DNA of 64,000 bases. Source: Ahaetulla prasina. Lineage: Eukaryota; Chordata; Lepidosauria; Squamata; Colubridae. Location: contig NC_080541.1 in assembly GCF_028640845.1 (NCBI RefSeq), forward strand, positions 34,253,935 through 34,317,934, read 5' to 3'. Below the pieces are notes generated by a model that made no database searches, was not told the DNA's origin, and saw nothing but the letters and a program-made list of their open reading frames with translations. A program made the position numbers and the translations under genes. Of this stretch, positions 11,630 through 23,803 are shown in pieces. Every line of letters starts with the position of its first letter. Position 1 is the stretch's first letter.

Positions 11630-12495
11630 CCGAGCACCTGCTACTGAGGTGCCAATCACCTTAGGAAACACTGTTTCCTGAAAGTTATTCGTATACAAAG
11701 GGTGACCAGATCAGCAACCACAGGAAAATTATATTTCCTGAATTTACTGATACCTGGGTAGCTGCCACAGCACTAAAAAAGAGAAGTTAGAGGTTCTCAG
11801 AAAGTTTGGAAGGATATAATTGGTAGCTAATCAGGGGCAAGAAAATTTGTAATTAAAAAAAAGTTAATTGTAGTCAAAGTTTTTCCCCCTAACCCCACCC
11901 ACTTTTGGAAAGTTCTCCTCAAATACCACTCAAAGACCTAGGGTGATCAGTAACCTGAAACATGGTGGGCATCTTTGCATGTGGGTGGCTATTGCTAAAT
12001 TCCTTTCTAATCTCTACTATGGACTCTTTCCTGTGAATATATTTGTAATACTATAGGTGTGTATGGGTGAATGTAGAATTTCATCCTATCTTTAATTTAG
12101 AAGCAAAGGACGTTATAACCCCATATAATGAGATGGAAATGCTCAAAACTTATCCCAAAAGGAAATAAACTATCTGCCATCTGGTACTTTTGAGTTAATG
12201 CAAAGGAATTCTATGAAAAGAAAATTGCCTCATCTCTTCAAGCCACCTTAAAGAAGAAGAAAAATCTGCTTATCAGCAAAAAACTGTATTTCTTTGTGAA
12301 CTGTATTGTGAACTGTAGTGTAGGTTGGAAAATACAGAAGAAGGAATACATAGAAGATTAAGGAGGGGTACATTGTCTACTAGTAAAAAAATTTTCTTTG
12401 ATTTTCCACCTCAGCAGTACTATAATAAAGGAAATTTTTTGTGATGGGGATCAATTTTAGGAGGGAAAAAAGTGAGCCTTATACTCCAAAAAATA
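11630..12495. other. Unique DNA, no gene seen
   Basis: No coding or repeat pattern was recognised. Confidence 0.5.
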
Positions 12496-12701
12496 CGATA
12501 CCTTTGCTACCGGTTTGGGAACGGGAGCATGCGGGAGTGCATGTGCCCTGTGCGCTTCTTCTGAGCATGTGCAGAAACTTCTGCGCATCCACAGTTGGTA
12601 AAAAATGGGATGTAATGATGTCCCGGCGGGTGGGCAGATCCTCCCACCGCCAGTGCTACTGGTTCAGTGAACTGGACAGAACTGGGGGGATTTCACCGCT
12701 G
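12496..12701. mobile_element. Eroded hAT-type MITE related to the one at 193
   Basis: Shares the interior of the 193-396 element (gcatgtgc words, cggcgggtgggcaga, ccgccagtgctactggttc) and ends in a CACCGCTG terminus. The left end and target duplication are not clear, so the start is approximate. Confidence 0.6.
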
Positions 12702-13537
12702 GTTTAAGGGAAATCTTATACCAGTGGTATAAGAAAACTTAATTGTTCCCCTTGCTCAGTGCAGGAATCTGTTACTATCACAGATGGCCATCCACCCTTG
12801 TTTTAAGCACCCCCAGTGAAAAAAAGACTACCACTTTCTAAGGCATCTCTGTTCCATCACTAAATTGCTCTTATTATTAGGATTTTAATTCCTGATGCCC
12901 AACAAACATATATTTCCTTGTAATTTAAATTCATATGGTCATAATATCCTGTGTTCTGAAACAATATTCTAAGAATAATCTGATCAATGCAGAAAAGAGG
13001 GGAACAATAGTTTATCTTGGTTTTAAACTCTATACAATTGGTGAGACAGCCTAGGATTCCATTTGGGTTTTTTTTCGTTTTTTGTTTGCAGCCATATCAC
13101 TTCGTTAATGATCAGATTATGATTTATATGAACATTGAGATCCTTTTGGCATGCTGCCTGGTATGATCACCCCGTCCAAAACTTCTAGTGTTGAACCTAC
13201 AAATTTTCTAGAGGAACTTTGCATTCATCTAGAAAATCATCTCGCTGATGTCTGCCAATTCCTTCAATCTTCATACATCCTCTACATCAATGTTTCTCAT
13301 CCTTGGCAACTTTGAGACATGTGGACTTCAACTCTCAGAATCCCCCAGTAAGGTTGCAAGGTTGCAAAACATTGCCCTAAAGATTTTGCTATTCCTTCCA
13401 TCTTTGTATCATCTGCAAAGGTGATATTTGTGTTTTCCATTTATAAGTCGGAACAGCCTGTTATATAGCCCTACATTATTTCACCTGACACTTTTTTTGC
13501 AATATATGCTGTCATTGGATCAACAGTTCAACTAACT
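12702..13537. other. Mostly unique DNA
   Basis: About 13295-13375 holds an eroded copy of the palindromic 'ggacttcaactc' MITE (see 28313). Nothing else was recognised. Confidence 0.45.
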
Positions 13538-13870
13538 CCCAAATGTGTTTTTTTCAGGAGGCAACTGGACTTTCTTGTTTTTTTCTTTGAAGACGTTTCA
13601 CTTCTCATCGAAACAGCTTCTTCAGCTCTGACAGGATGGTGGGGAATGGAAGGATTTATACTCCTTGCAGACAACTGATCATTTGCATCCTTTTAGTAGG
13701 TTGTTGAAGCACTTGAAGGTTTATCTGTGTCCTCAGGGTCACCTGCGTAGTGCTTCTGGTGCGGAACACTATCCTGTCAGAGCTGAAGAAGCTTCTGGAA
13801 TAAGAATTGAAAGGCTTTCAAAGAAAAAAACAAAAAAGTCCAGTTGACTCCTGAAAAAGCACCTTTGGGA
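13538..13870. mobile_element. Long-inverted-repeat element, copy 1
   Basis: The left arm (cccaaatgtgtttttttcag, then gcaactggactttcttg) is complementary to the right arm (caaaaaagtccagttgactc, then cacctttggg). Inner arms hold agctcttctt-type words: cagcttcttcagctctgaca against gtcagagctgaagaagcttc. About 110 bp separate the arms. It is a non-autonomous inverted-repeat element whose superfamily I cannot assign. A second copy is at 14267. Confidence 0.75.
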
Positions 13871-14266
13871 CAACTATGACCTGGATGACTGAGGATCTCT
13901 ACAGACTTTTAGTTCAACTACCTGCATCCATTCAACAGTAGGCTAATTCACCCCATATTTTGTCATCTTCTGTATTATATCCTCACTGAAGAATATGTTG
14001 GTTTTGTATTGCCAGAGTATATTTATGTCTACCTCATTTCAGTTACAGAGGTCTTTGTATCACAAAAGACGATCAGTTTGGCATGATTTAACTCTAATGA
14101 GCCCATGCTGGCTTCTGACAAGCAATACATTGTTTTCTATATGCTATAGTCACAAATTGTTGTTTAATAATGTTTTTCAGCTCATCTTCTTTTTTACTTT
14201 CTTTAGAAAATAAGAACATGATTTACTCTTGTCTATGGAGATTCTCAGCCACCCAGATCATGGTTG
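13871..14266. other. Unique DNA between two related palindromic elements
   Basis: No feature was recognised. Confidence 0.45.
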
Positions 14267-14483
14267 TCCCAGAAGTGCTGTCCAAAAGGCAACTGGACTT
14301 TCTTGGCTGTATTTTTTTTTTCTTGAAAACATTTTGCTTCTCATCCAAGAACTTTTTTTCAGTTCTTCAGTTCAGTTCTTCAGAGCTGAAGAAACTTCTT
14401 GGATGAGAAGCAAAATGTTTTCAAGAAGAAAAAAAATACAGCCAAGAAAGTCCAGTTGCCTTTTGAAAAGCACCTTTGGGACA
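14267..14483. mobile_element. Long-inverted-repeat element, copy 2 (near-perfect hairpin)
   Basis: Arms of roughly 95-100 bp are almost perfectly complementary: ggcaactggactttcttggc against gccaagaaagtccagttgcc, and ttgcttctcatccaagaa against ttcttggatgagaagcaa. Only a short loop near 14365-14380 separates them. The outer sequence gtcccagaagtgct pairs loosely with agcacctttgggac. A fragment of the flank-like sequence recurs at about 43925-43965. Confidence 0.8.
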
Positions 14484-15009
14484 TGATTTGCTCTTCAATC
14501 TTCTGTCATCATGCTAGCCTTTAAAAAAACCAGCAACACTAAAATAACACCCACATTCACAATCTACAATCCACACTGACATCTTCCTTCAACACTTTGG
14601 TTTGTTTTTGAGATTCATTTATGATAGCTGGCTGCTCCTAAACATTTTTATTTTTTGATCTGTTGCTCCCCTTTTTTGTCAAACATCTGAAAACAGTCTG
14701 TTTGGGGAGAAGATTGAAGCAAAGAAGTAGAGAAGTTCTGCCCTTCTCCCCTTTTTACTATCCTACTGTTCTTTCTCCATGTTGCAACATGCCTACTTTC
14801 TTCTTTCTCTTCTTTGTATTATTGGCATTGCCATAAAAAAATTATTTCTTGTTAGTTTTAGTTCCCTATGTTCTTTTTTGCACTTTAGCCTTTCTAATAC
14901 TTTTTAATACATCTTTGCCTTCCCATCCATATCTCTTTGAATTCTTAGTATCTCAGTTGGTCCCTGTTTATTGGTGGAACAAGATGTTATAAAGTTTGTA
15001 TCATTAGTA
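14484..15009. other. Unique DNA, no gene seen
   Basis: Nothing recognised. Confidence 0.45.
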
Positions 15010-15345
15010 CAAGTAGTCCTTGATATACAACAGTAGTTGAGCCTGGATTATGGTTGTAAATCATTGCATAAGTTGAGGTACTCATGTGACTGGAAATAAA
15101 TTTTTGGCCTTTTTTGTGGTGGTCATTAAGCTTTTGTCAAGCAAACGTTGTATTCATTAAGTGAACCTTTTCATTTGAATGGATGTTATTTTCCAGACCC
15201 CCACCCCCAAACTGGAATCCAACAAAACTTATTGTGGATTGTGGTTACATGACTATGAAAAACTGTAACTGGTTATAAAGCTGGCCCACTTATCATGCAA
15301 TCATAGGACCATGGAGGGAAGACAACAATTTATGATGGCTGGGAA
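15010..15345. mobile_element. Probable eroded MITE (TAGTCCTTGATAT family)
   Basis: Starts acaagtagtccttgatatac, and the middle has gtcattaag and attaagtgaacc words typical of an abundant squamate non-autonomous DNA transposon with a direct-reading 'tagtcctcgactta' end. A matching right end is weak. It is related to 7353-7600. Confidence 0.4.
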
Positions 15346-17476
15346 TCCTTTATTAGGAAGGTACCAGATGAAGAGTCTTATATAAAAATGGAACATGTGA
15401 GGTCATTGGTGCTTTCTGAGCTTGGTATTTTCTTGAAGATGTTTTATTATCCAAACAGAGCTACAAATATTCTCCTCTAAATGGAACATTAATATTGAAG
15501 AATGCAGATATCATTACATTCCTACATATAGGATCCAAAATCAAGTAATGAACATACATACATTAACCAGACCCTGACTTGGTTATAGGATTGAATGTGT
15601 AATCCTAAATATGTTGCTCAGTTCTATTGAACTCAGAGATATCTAAATACCAATAAATGCACTTAATATTAGGTTTCCAAGATTAGTGTATATCTTTCAT
15701 ATTCACCTTGTGTTGTGAATTACTAGAGAAAGTTCATAGAGAGGCCATGTTTCCCAAATATAATTAAACATTTATTAGCCAGTCAAAAATGCCCCAATAC
15801 TCTTTCCAGGACTCTTTGCAATTTCATATTTCATTATAATTTTTCGGCCTAATAATAATAGAAAATTAATCTACTTTTCTAGCCTCTCCCTTAAAGGGGA
15901 GCTTTACATTTCATCAAGGTGAGGAGAATCTAAAGTTGGGGGTTTATATTGTGTCCCTTGCCCGACATAATTTACATAACTGAGATTGATGAGCTAGGAA
16001 GGAAAATGTTTACAATGCAAGAAGATAGAATTTGGGGATTTAAGCAGGAAATCCTCTGTAATGAGCTGTCTGTGGTAATTATGGAACTCATACTTCATAT
16101 ATTTTCATTAGATATTCCTATTATATCCTATTATACTATACATGGCAATAGTGTTGGATTAAACTGCCTTCAGGTATGGAAATTGTGGTACACATTATAA
16201 ATGAACCAGTTCATTATATTTAAGAGCTACTAAAATTTCCCACAGTAGCTAAATCTTTAGTAGGGTTTACTGGGGAATGTCTCTCCAGGTATACTGTATA
16301 GATCTAGGTTTATAAATAAGACTGAAATAATATTATACAAATGAGGGAATAGAGAAAGTGGCAAGGATTACAGCTGTAGTTAGTTTATATCACTTTCCTC
16401 TTTTGTTGTTCACAACACTGACTTCTAAGTAACAGCGAATCAAACTGGGAGAGAATTATAGCACAACAACTGTTTTATGATACTATACACTGCTTTGCTC
16501 TGACATGAATTTTCTATTTCTAGTTTATATCTTTTTGAGAGGCCTCCTTTTAGGAAAGATCAATCAGTTTTGTTGTTGCTGATTAATTATTATCAACACC
16601 AACAATGTAATAACCACATTTATATGTATTCCTTTATATTTATAATTATACCTGTATTTTGGGAATTTAAGGTATCATGCATGGAGATATTCTATTTTAT
16701 TTTCTTCTTAAAACAATAATTTTAATTGGGACAGTAACTGATTCAAGCAACGAAGTAAGCTTCAAGACAGAGAGATGACTGAGTTTAGATTCCCCAATCC
16801 CAGTCAAACAACATATCCAACACATCCTACTGGATTTGTTCTCATCAGCACATCATAGTTCCACCAAGGAAGGATTTGAGTGCAGAAGTCCACACCCCCA
16901 TTCAGCAGAATGAGAAAGAGGAGAACCGTAAGGACAACATAGCTAGTCATTCCTCCTCCTAGGTAGGAGGAAAAGCATGGCCATCTAAATAAGGACCCAA
17001 TCTTCTACCCTTTGTGTAAATTTTAAGTGTAAAATTATTCAACCACATGATAGCAGAAACAAAGAAGAAAGGCAGTTAGTCAACAGATACTTTCTCTAAA
17101 ATAGTAGCTGCTCTTGTTGGCTAGACTGTGAGTATACAGAATGCCAAGATTGCTACAAGTGAACAAATAGCAGATTCCAACAGCAGATCCAATGTACAGT
17201 TCCAAGAGGCTAAATAAAATGCAGGTTTTGCAGGATCAAAGAAATATGCAACATGTGGTTTCAGGGCCATTGACTCAGCTCATACTGACTCTTTGATTTG
17301 CAGCCTTCCAAACTAGTCTGACCATGACCGCTAAAAACTGACAGAATAGTTTCTAACATTTAGAGAAAGGAGTCCCATGACAGTTTAGTATAAGCTCTAA
17401 ATTTGATAAAAAGCAAAGAAAGTTCATGATTTCCCAGATTCGGCTCACATTTCTGCAAAGAAAATGAGCCAGTCCC
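15346..17476. other. Unique AT-rich DNA, no gene seen
   Basis: About 2.1 kb without a recognisable repeat or coding segment. Confidence 0.45.
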
Positions 17477-17715
17477 CCTGTGATGGTGCAGTGGTTAGAA
17501 TGCAGTATTGCAAGCTAATCCTGCTGACTGTGGACTGCCAGTAGTTCAGCAGTTCGATTCTCACTGGCTTAAGGTTGACTCGGCCTTCTATCATTCCAAG
17601 GTTGGTAAAATGAGGGCCAAGATTGTTGGGGGCAATATGCTGACTCTGTAAACCGCCTAGATAAGGCTGTAAAGCACCGTGAAGCAGTATATAAGTCTAA
17701 GTGCTATTGCTATTC
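17477..17715 (+). mobile_element. tRNA-derived SINE (CTATTGCTAT-tail family)
   Basis: Full-length copy: head TGTGATGGTGCAGTGGTTAG, B-box-like GCAGTTCGATTCTC, then ATGAGGGCCAAGATTGTTGG and the tail GTCTAAGTGCTATTGCTATT. Confidence 0.88.
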
Positions 17716-20419
17716 TACAATAACTCAAAAGTGCATCAAACTGTTCCACTAAAGCTTACGTTGAAATAGCCTAAGTTCATTATGTATAAAATTACTGCTG
17801 AATGGACAGTTCCAAGTATCTTCTTGCAGCAATTCTTTATAAGAATTTATATGTTTTTCATTACTGATTCATTTATCCATGTTTGTTTGGTGTTTTGTTT
17901 TTTTTGCTGAATATCTTAAGTAAGTCTATTTACCGAAAAAAGAGAAGAGAAAAAGAAGAAAAGAGTTTTCCCTGCCACCCAAGGAAAAAAAAAAAAACCC
18001 TGCTAAAAGCAGTAAGTTTGTTGACAGATGGTAGAATCAGTTGAAAATCGAGTACCATATTTACTGAGTCGAATCCATTTAGTAAGCCAGAAAAGTGTTA
18101 TCTAATTTTTCCCCCCTGTGTGTGTGTATGTTTTGGAATAAACAGATGCCTAATGAGGAATGTGTTGAGAATTATTTTAAAAGAACCTGAAATCAACCAA
18201 ATTCAGATTCTATTCTTGTTCGGAAAAAAAGATGACTAGCAAAGTGGACACACCCCAAAATTTGACATCGTAACGAAGTTTGCTTACAATCAGGAAATCA
18301 TTTTAAAACATGAGTGAGTTCTTCCTGTTCATGGGTATAAGACATTCTAACCTCACTAGATTTCCTATTCTGTTTATTCAACACCCAAAGAATGTGGTGA
18401 GAGAAAGGGCAAATACTCTTGAAGCGCTCACAAACCTGACAGTCACACAATGAATACACAGGATTCATATGTGTTTTGCAGTTGGTATCACACGATAATA
18501 GAGAGCTTGCCGAGGCATATGTTTGCTTGCACTCTGGCTGAGAAAGAAGGATTGAGCGTATGGGAGATATATTTTTTTCAGTTCTTTGGAGAGAAATGCT
18601 AGTCATCAATGCTTAAAAATCCAAAGATGGGAACCTACCAGAATTTTCCAAACAATCTGATCTTTGCTTCCATATTAGGGGAAGTATGTGCAAAGAGAAA
18701 TGTTACGGTTGGCCTGTCAACTTTAATGTTAACCAATATAATGCCATATTACATATTGTTTCTACCCTAGGCCCTGCTGCAATTCAAATCGGGTAATGTC
18801 ATTTTCATTGGTGAAGAGTTTATCACATTTTATGTTGTTTGTTACTGCTTTGTCAAAGAGGAATTAGGCTCATGTGGTCTGCCTTCTTCTCTATTTTTAT
18901 CTTACAACAAGCCTATAAGGTAGGTCAGACTGAAAAACTGGAACTTGCTCCAAAGTCTGAATTTTGAAACCGAATCTCCCTATATAACATTTATACCAGA
19001 TTGCCTACAGATGTCCTGGGGCTATTGAGTTTTCTAATGTTGTAATAATATATTGTGACACTCAAGGATCCTATAGTTATATAAAAGCCTAGCTTTTATT
19101 GGCAGTTTTATTTGCACTTCCATTCCTAATCAATCCTCCTTTTTTTAAAAAAAAGGAGGATTGGTGATTGACATTTACATTGAATAATCCATCACAAGTT
19201 CACGATCCTTTTCTTACTCTGTCACATCAAGCTCAAACAGCATCTGTGCATTATTCAACACTTGAGATTGTTTTTTGTTTTCATGCCAATGTACATTATT
19301 TGGGGGTTTGCTTTCAACCGAGAATCATTTGCCATTTTATAGCCCGTTCATCCAGTTGAGAGAGATGCAGTTGGAGCACTTCAACATCTTTTAAAACTTC
19401 TTATCCTGGATATTTTGATGCCGTCAGCAAACTTGGCCATTTCGTTGCTCATCTCTTATTCCGGGTAATGTGTAAACATTTTTAGAAGCTTCCTTTTCCG
19501 CGTGTCTTCTTGTGAATTCCATTTTGCACACGCCTGCCTTGAAAACATCGTCCATTCATTCCCTTCCTGGAAAACAAAACAAAACAAAAACCAATAGAGT
19601 TTGGGCACTTGAGAAAGAAGTTCATACCGTAAATAATACTGCACTCTCCAACTTAGTTTGAAAAATCTTAGTGCTTTGTCTTCTCTCATAAATAAAATCC
19701 GACCCATTGTTAATCCTTGACCGTGTCTCTTGGAATTCACATGGGGTTGCAATAATATGCATTGAAATTCAAATCTGGGAACCTTTAGGGAGTCATCTGG
19801 CTATTATTAGACATAAGTAAGGGCTCCATTGGGTTGGGGTTTTCTTGGATCACCTCCCAGTTTCTTTCCTATTTGATTCTGACCGGCCTCCTGACCATAG
19901 CAAACAGCAATGTGCTCTTTCTTTGTACCATTTCCCGCTGGCTGGCTTTGGTTTCATCCTATGATATCGAGACTATAGCTCAGGAATAGAGTCCATGATC
20001 AGGGGAGGTCAAAAGAAATAAGAAATAAAGAAGTGGAAAAGCATCACTAATGAAGGGGGAAAGAACCAGCATTTTGCACAAAAATGGCACATATTCTTTC
20101 AAATGCAGAAACTGGGACTGGTCTTTTCTTCAAATACATGACAATATCAAATAGAAGACAGACTGCCTTGGTTTATTTTATTTTTTTAGTATATGGGTCA
20201 CCTAATGACCTTAACAAGATTGCATATTAAACACTGGATAGCTAGGCATAAGGCAGAGGTCAGTTTAAATCTGATTCTTATTCCTGCTACCTATATTCAG
20301 TTATCCTATAGCTTCCATGAAATGATCTAACCCTTTTATTTTTGAAGCCAGCCAAGCTGATAGCCAGCAGCTACATCTTATGGTAATGAATTCCAGAGTA
20401 TAATTGCACATTGCATGCA
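17716..20419. other. Unique AT-rich DNA with one perfect small palindrome
   Basis: The notable structure is the hairpin at 19131-19163, listed separately. The open frame on the minus strand at 18298-18609 has no domain I recognise. Confidence 0.45.
19131..19163. repeat. Short near-perfect palindrome (hairpin)
   Basis: caatcctcc followed by T7, then A8 and ggaggattg. The two arms are complementary apart from one base of A/T length difference, and flanking taat/gatt words extend the symmetry. It resembles a rho-independent terminator, but in vertebrate DNA it is more likely a MITE remnant or chance hairpin. Confidence 0.7.
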
Positions 20420-20468
20420 AAATAATAATAATAATAATAACAACAACAACAACAACAACAACAACAAC
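20420..20468. repeat. (AAT)n-(AAC)n compound microsatellite
   Basis: About seven ATA units switch directly to about nine CAA units, a typical compound trinucleotide array. Confidence 0.95.
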
Positions 20469-20887
20469 TTTGCCTTCCCATATTCCTCTATGACTCAATT
20501 TCATTGGGTGATCTCTGATTCCACTATTTTAGGAAGGGGAAGATAGCTTCTCCTTGTTCACTTCATCCACACCATGCATATGCATAATTTTGTACACCTC
20601 AAACCTTTATTTGCCTCTTTTCTAGAGTAAAGAGCCGCAAATTCTGCAACTCTTCCTGATAAGGAAGCTTCTCCAAGACTTTGATTGTTCCAGTAGCCTT
20701 CTGAAACTTCTCATTTCTGCAATATCTTTTTTGAGATCTGGCAACCAGAACTGCACACAATATTCCAGATGAAGTTGCACTACTGATTTATATAAGGTCA
20801 TTATGATATTGACATCATTATTTTCAGTACTGTTTATTATTATCCCTAATAGGTTGTGGGCATGTTTTACAGTGAAGGCACAGTAAA
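20469..20887. other. Unique DNA, possible old LINE remnant
   Basis: Words such as ctcttcctgataagga and caaccagaactgcacacaat at about 20640-20790 resemble ancient CR1 3' fragments seen across amniotes, but I cannot confirm this. Confidence 0.3.
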
Positions 20888-21152
20888 ACCATGGTGGCTC
20901 AGGCTGTAAGATAGCCTGTTATTAAAACACAGCAGCCTGCAATTACTGCAGGCTCGAATCCCACCAGGCCCAAGGTTGACTCAGCCTTCCATCCTTTATA
21001 AGGTAGGTAAAATGAGGACCCAGATTGTTGGGGGGGAGCAATAAGTTGACTTTGTAAATATACAAATAGAATGAGACTATTGCCTTACACACTGTAAGCC
21101 GCCCTGAGTCTTTGGAGAAGGACAGGATATAAATGTAAATAAATAAATAAAA
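20888..21152 (+). mobile_element. tRNA-derived SINE with L2-type 3' tail
   Basis: Head accatggtggctcaggctgt and a B-box-like GGCTCGAATCCCACC are followed by gttgactcagccttccatcc. The 3' end then reads gtaagccgccctgagtcttt and ends in AAATAAATAAATAA. That 3' end matches the terminus of the L2 LINEs in this window, so the SINE is probably mobilised by L2 reverse transcriptase. It is distinct from the CTATTGCTAT-tail and BovB-tail SINEs. Confidence 0.78.
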
Positions 21153-21653
21153 AAACAACAACAGTGTCAGCACCTTCATTGAACTGTTTACCATTATCCC
21201 AAAATTTCATCTCTCATTCTTAGTTCTAAATCTTACAATAGTTCTCCTAGTTAGTTGTTATGGGTGAGGATGGATTTGAACTTGGGTCTTCTTAGCCCTA
21301 CAGCCAAACACATAACTGCTATGCCTTATTGGTTCAGATTTTAGATTAAATTAAAGTACAAATTAAATTGTCCTGATCCCATCCCGGACATGTCTCTCAA
21401 AGCTAAGATGTGGCCCTTGTCACTAGAATAACTTAGAAGCCAACCCTGATCTTCTGTAAATTGCACATTTTGTTTTCTCTTGCAGATGAATGTGAATTTC
21501 TGGGCTCAGAGGACATGCAAATTAGGCTTGTTGAAGAGGTACAAACTGTCCCCAACCCTACATGTTTTCTGAGGTATTATATCATGCTGTCTCATTCATA
21601 CATGATGCAAAAGTTCTGCTTTTGAGCCTATTATAGCCAAAATGCTGAATGTC
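21153..21653. other. Unique DNA with a weak exon-like segment
   Basis: A good acceptor-like tract (ttttgttttctcttgcag) ends at 21485, and a gag|gtacaa donor-like site lies at 21539. They bound 53 bp that are open in more than one frame. No protein family was recognised. See findings. Confidence 0.25.
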
Positions 21654-22041
21654 AACACTGTCAAATAATTTACTATATTACTATTATTACTATATTACTA
21701 TTACTATTATTCTTCTCTTCCTTACTAGTATCTATCTCTTCCCACTTATTACTATAACCATGTTGCTTGTATCTTTCAATTATATTGTTTTTATTTGTTT
21801 CCTAGTACGATTTGATAGCTTGTTAGTAAATTTGACTATCATTAAGTGTTGTATCTTTTTATATTTGATGAATGTAATTTATTCTCCTTATGTACACTGC
21901 GAGCATATGCACCTAAGACAAATTCCTTGTGTGTCCAATCACACTTGGCCAATAAAGAATTCTATTCTATTCTATTCTATTCTATTCTATTCTATTCTAT
22001 TCTATTCTATTCTATTCTATTCTATTCTATTCTATTCTATT
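21654..22041 (+). mobile_element. Snake CR1-type LINE 3' end with long AATAG tail
   Basis: Begins near actgtcaaataatttac, the sequence just after the reverse transcriptase stop in the 8.2-kb copy, and runs through ACTATCATTAAGTGTTGTAT and CAATCACACTTGGCCAATAA. It ends in about 16 uninterrupted ATTCT units (21960-22041). Confidence 0.9.
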
Positions 22042-23544
22042 GAAACAAAACATTTTAAACTTTCCCTATGAAGCTTAAAGACTTCCTAGAGGGAGGAAAT
22101 GTAACGCAAAATAACTGAGATTATCACTGACCTGCAATAATGTATTAGTTACATAAAACACACCTGCTCCATGCCAGACATACTGACCGCAATCAAAAAA
22201 GACTGGCATTTTTTTTATCACTGCACAGATGTTTCAAGTTAGCTTTGCCACGAGGTTGCTAATAGGTCAAAGTTATTGCAAGTGATGTAAGGATAGATTG
22301 TGAGGGTCACTTGCAGCCGGACTCCAGGGCTATCAGAAGTATGTACCTTCCAGGAGCAATAAATCCTGCTGGCCTTTTAAATTTATGATTAAAGGACAAG
22401 CCCTTTACTCCAATGCTTTCTATCCCTCCCTTCTCAGCGCTGGAACTATCAAATATAACAGATGGGAGAGGAATAAAGACTGAAGCAAAATGAAAAATAG
22501 GCCTTCTATCCAATTTCAGAGAGTACTCTTTACTTAAACGAAGAAAAATAAATAAATTAAGAACACCACCAATGCCTCCATTCTGAGATCTTGGCTTCTG
22601 TACCTGCTTAGCTTTGGAGGGTGTTGATATAAAAGACTTCCAAATGGATGTTTCTTGTGCTGCTGGTCAAAAAGGCATTCTGAATGCAGCTACTTTCCCC
22701 AAGTGATTGTGGAAAGAAAAACTGGATGTTTCTGTTTGAAAACAGAAAAATTACAAGTAGTAGACAACACTTTATGAATGAGCAGGGCAATTGGTGATCT
22801 GAGGTGGTTAAGGATAGGGCTGAGGAGATCCAGGTTCAAGCCTTGAGAGTTGAATGGCTGATTTGGCGCTCTCTCTCTCTCCCTCCCTCCCTCTCAGCTC
22901 CCTCTTTACCCTACAGGATTATAATTACAAAGGGTAAGGACTCAGAGAGAAGCATTAAAAAAAATCAAGGATACCTTCAGAGCAGCTCACACCCATCTTT
23001 TCCTCTAACAGTTCATGTAGAAAGGTCCATAGTTTCTTTAGCATCCTTCCTCAAAAGCACTCACCTAGAGTAAAAATATTTTGAAATAACAAAAACAGCA
23101 AGAAGTGCATTATAAAGGGGGGGGCAGGAGGAAAACCCTTTTATGTAACTGGAAGAAAATAAATATCCCTAAGGAACTGAAATACACTACCATGTTGTAG
23201 CCTTGTTTGCACCATATTTTGATTTATTTAATTTATGACAGAAAATGAAACTTACAGAGAAGAAGCCAAAGCAGACACACAAAGAGAAAAAAACATGGAC
23301 AAGAATTGACTGCTGAAGGTTTGGTGAAGGAGTATGCCTTTACAGTTTCTTAGAGGACAAATGAAATTCTTGGGCATTCCAAAACTTGGGGATGATGTAG
23401 GAGAATGTCCTCTCCAGGGTGTCAAAGAAGTGAGTCTCTTAAAGCAGGAGATCTTCAGAAGTCCTCTCCTGCAGTAGTTAAAAGTTGTGGGGTTTGTAAT
23501 GAAAAAGTAAATTTGTAAGATAGTCAACTCCTAAACCATTAAAG
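22042..23544. other. Unique DNA, no gene seen
   Basis: Contains a short CTCTCTCCCTCC tract near 22870-22895 and a G-run near 23117. No gene was recognised. Confidence 0.45.
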
Positions 23545-23803
23545 CAGTGGTGGAATTCAATTTTTTTTTACTACCGGTTCTGTGGGTGTGGCTTGATGGG
23601 CGTGGTTTGGTGGGCGTGGCAGGGGAAGGATACTGCAAAATATCCATTTCCACCCCACTCCTAGGGGAAGGATACTGCAAAATTGTCATTCCTACTCCAC
23701 TCTGGGGCCAGCCAGAGGTGGCATTTGCTGGTTCTACGAACTACTCAAAATTTCCACTACCAGTTCTCTAGTACCTGTCTGAACCTGCTGAATAGCACCC
23801 CTG
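23545..23803. mobile_element. hAT-type MITE of the 'ACCGGTTCT' family, 259 bp
   Basis: Ends are CAGTGGTGGAATTCAA and GAATAGCACCCCTG, with a perfect 8-bp target duplication cattaaag at 23537-23544 and 23804-23811. The interior has ctaccggttctgtgggtgtg, gtgggcgtggcagggg and gaacctgctg. Same family as 29485, 29736, 33010, 54328, 57275 and 60517, here inverted relative to 29485. Confidence 0.9.

Noticed and set aside
11256..11698. Open frames with Leu-Pro-Ser-Phe or Gly-Arg-Lys-Glu repeats
   Set aside because: Translations of the CTTC/GGAA arrays.
18298..18609. 103-codon minus-strand frame with several Cys
   Set aside because: Cys spacing does not match a zinc finger or toxin pattern I can defend. 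No signal peptide or splice context.
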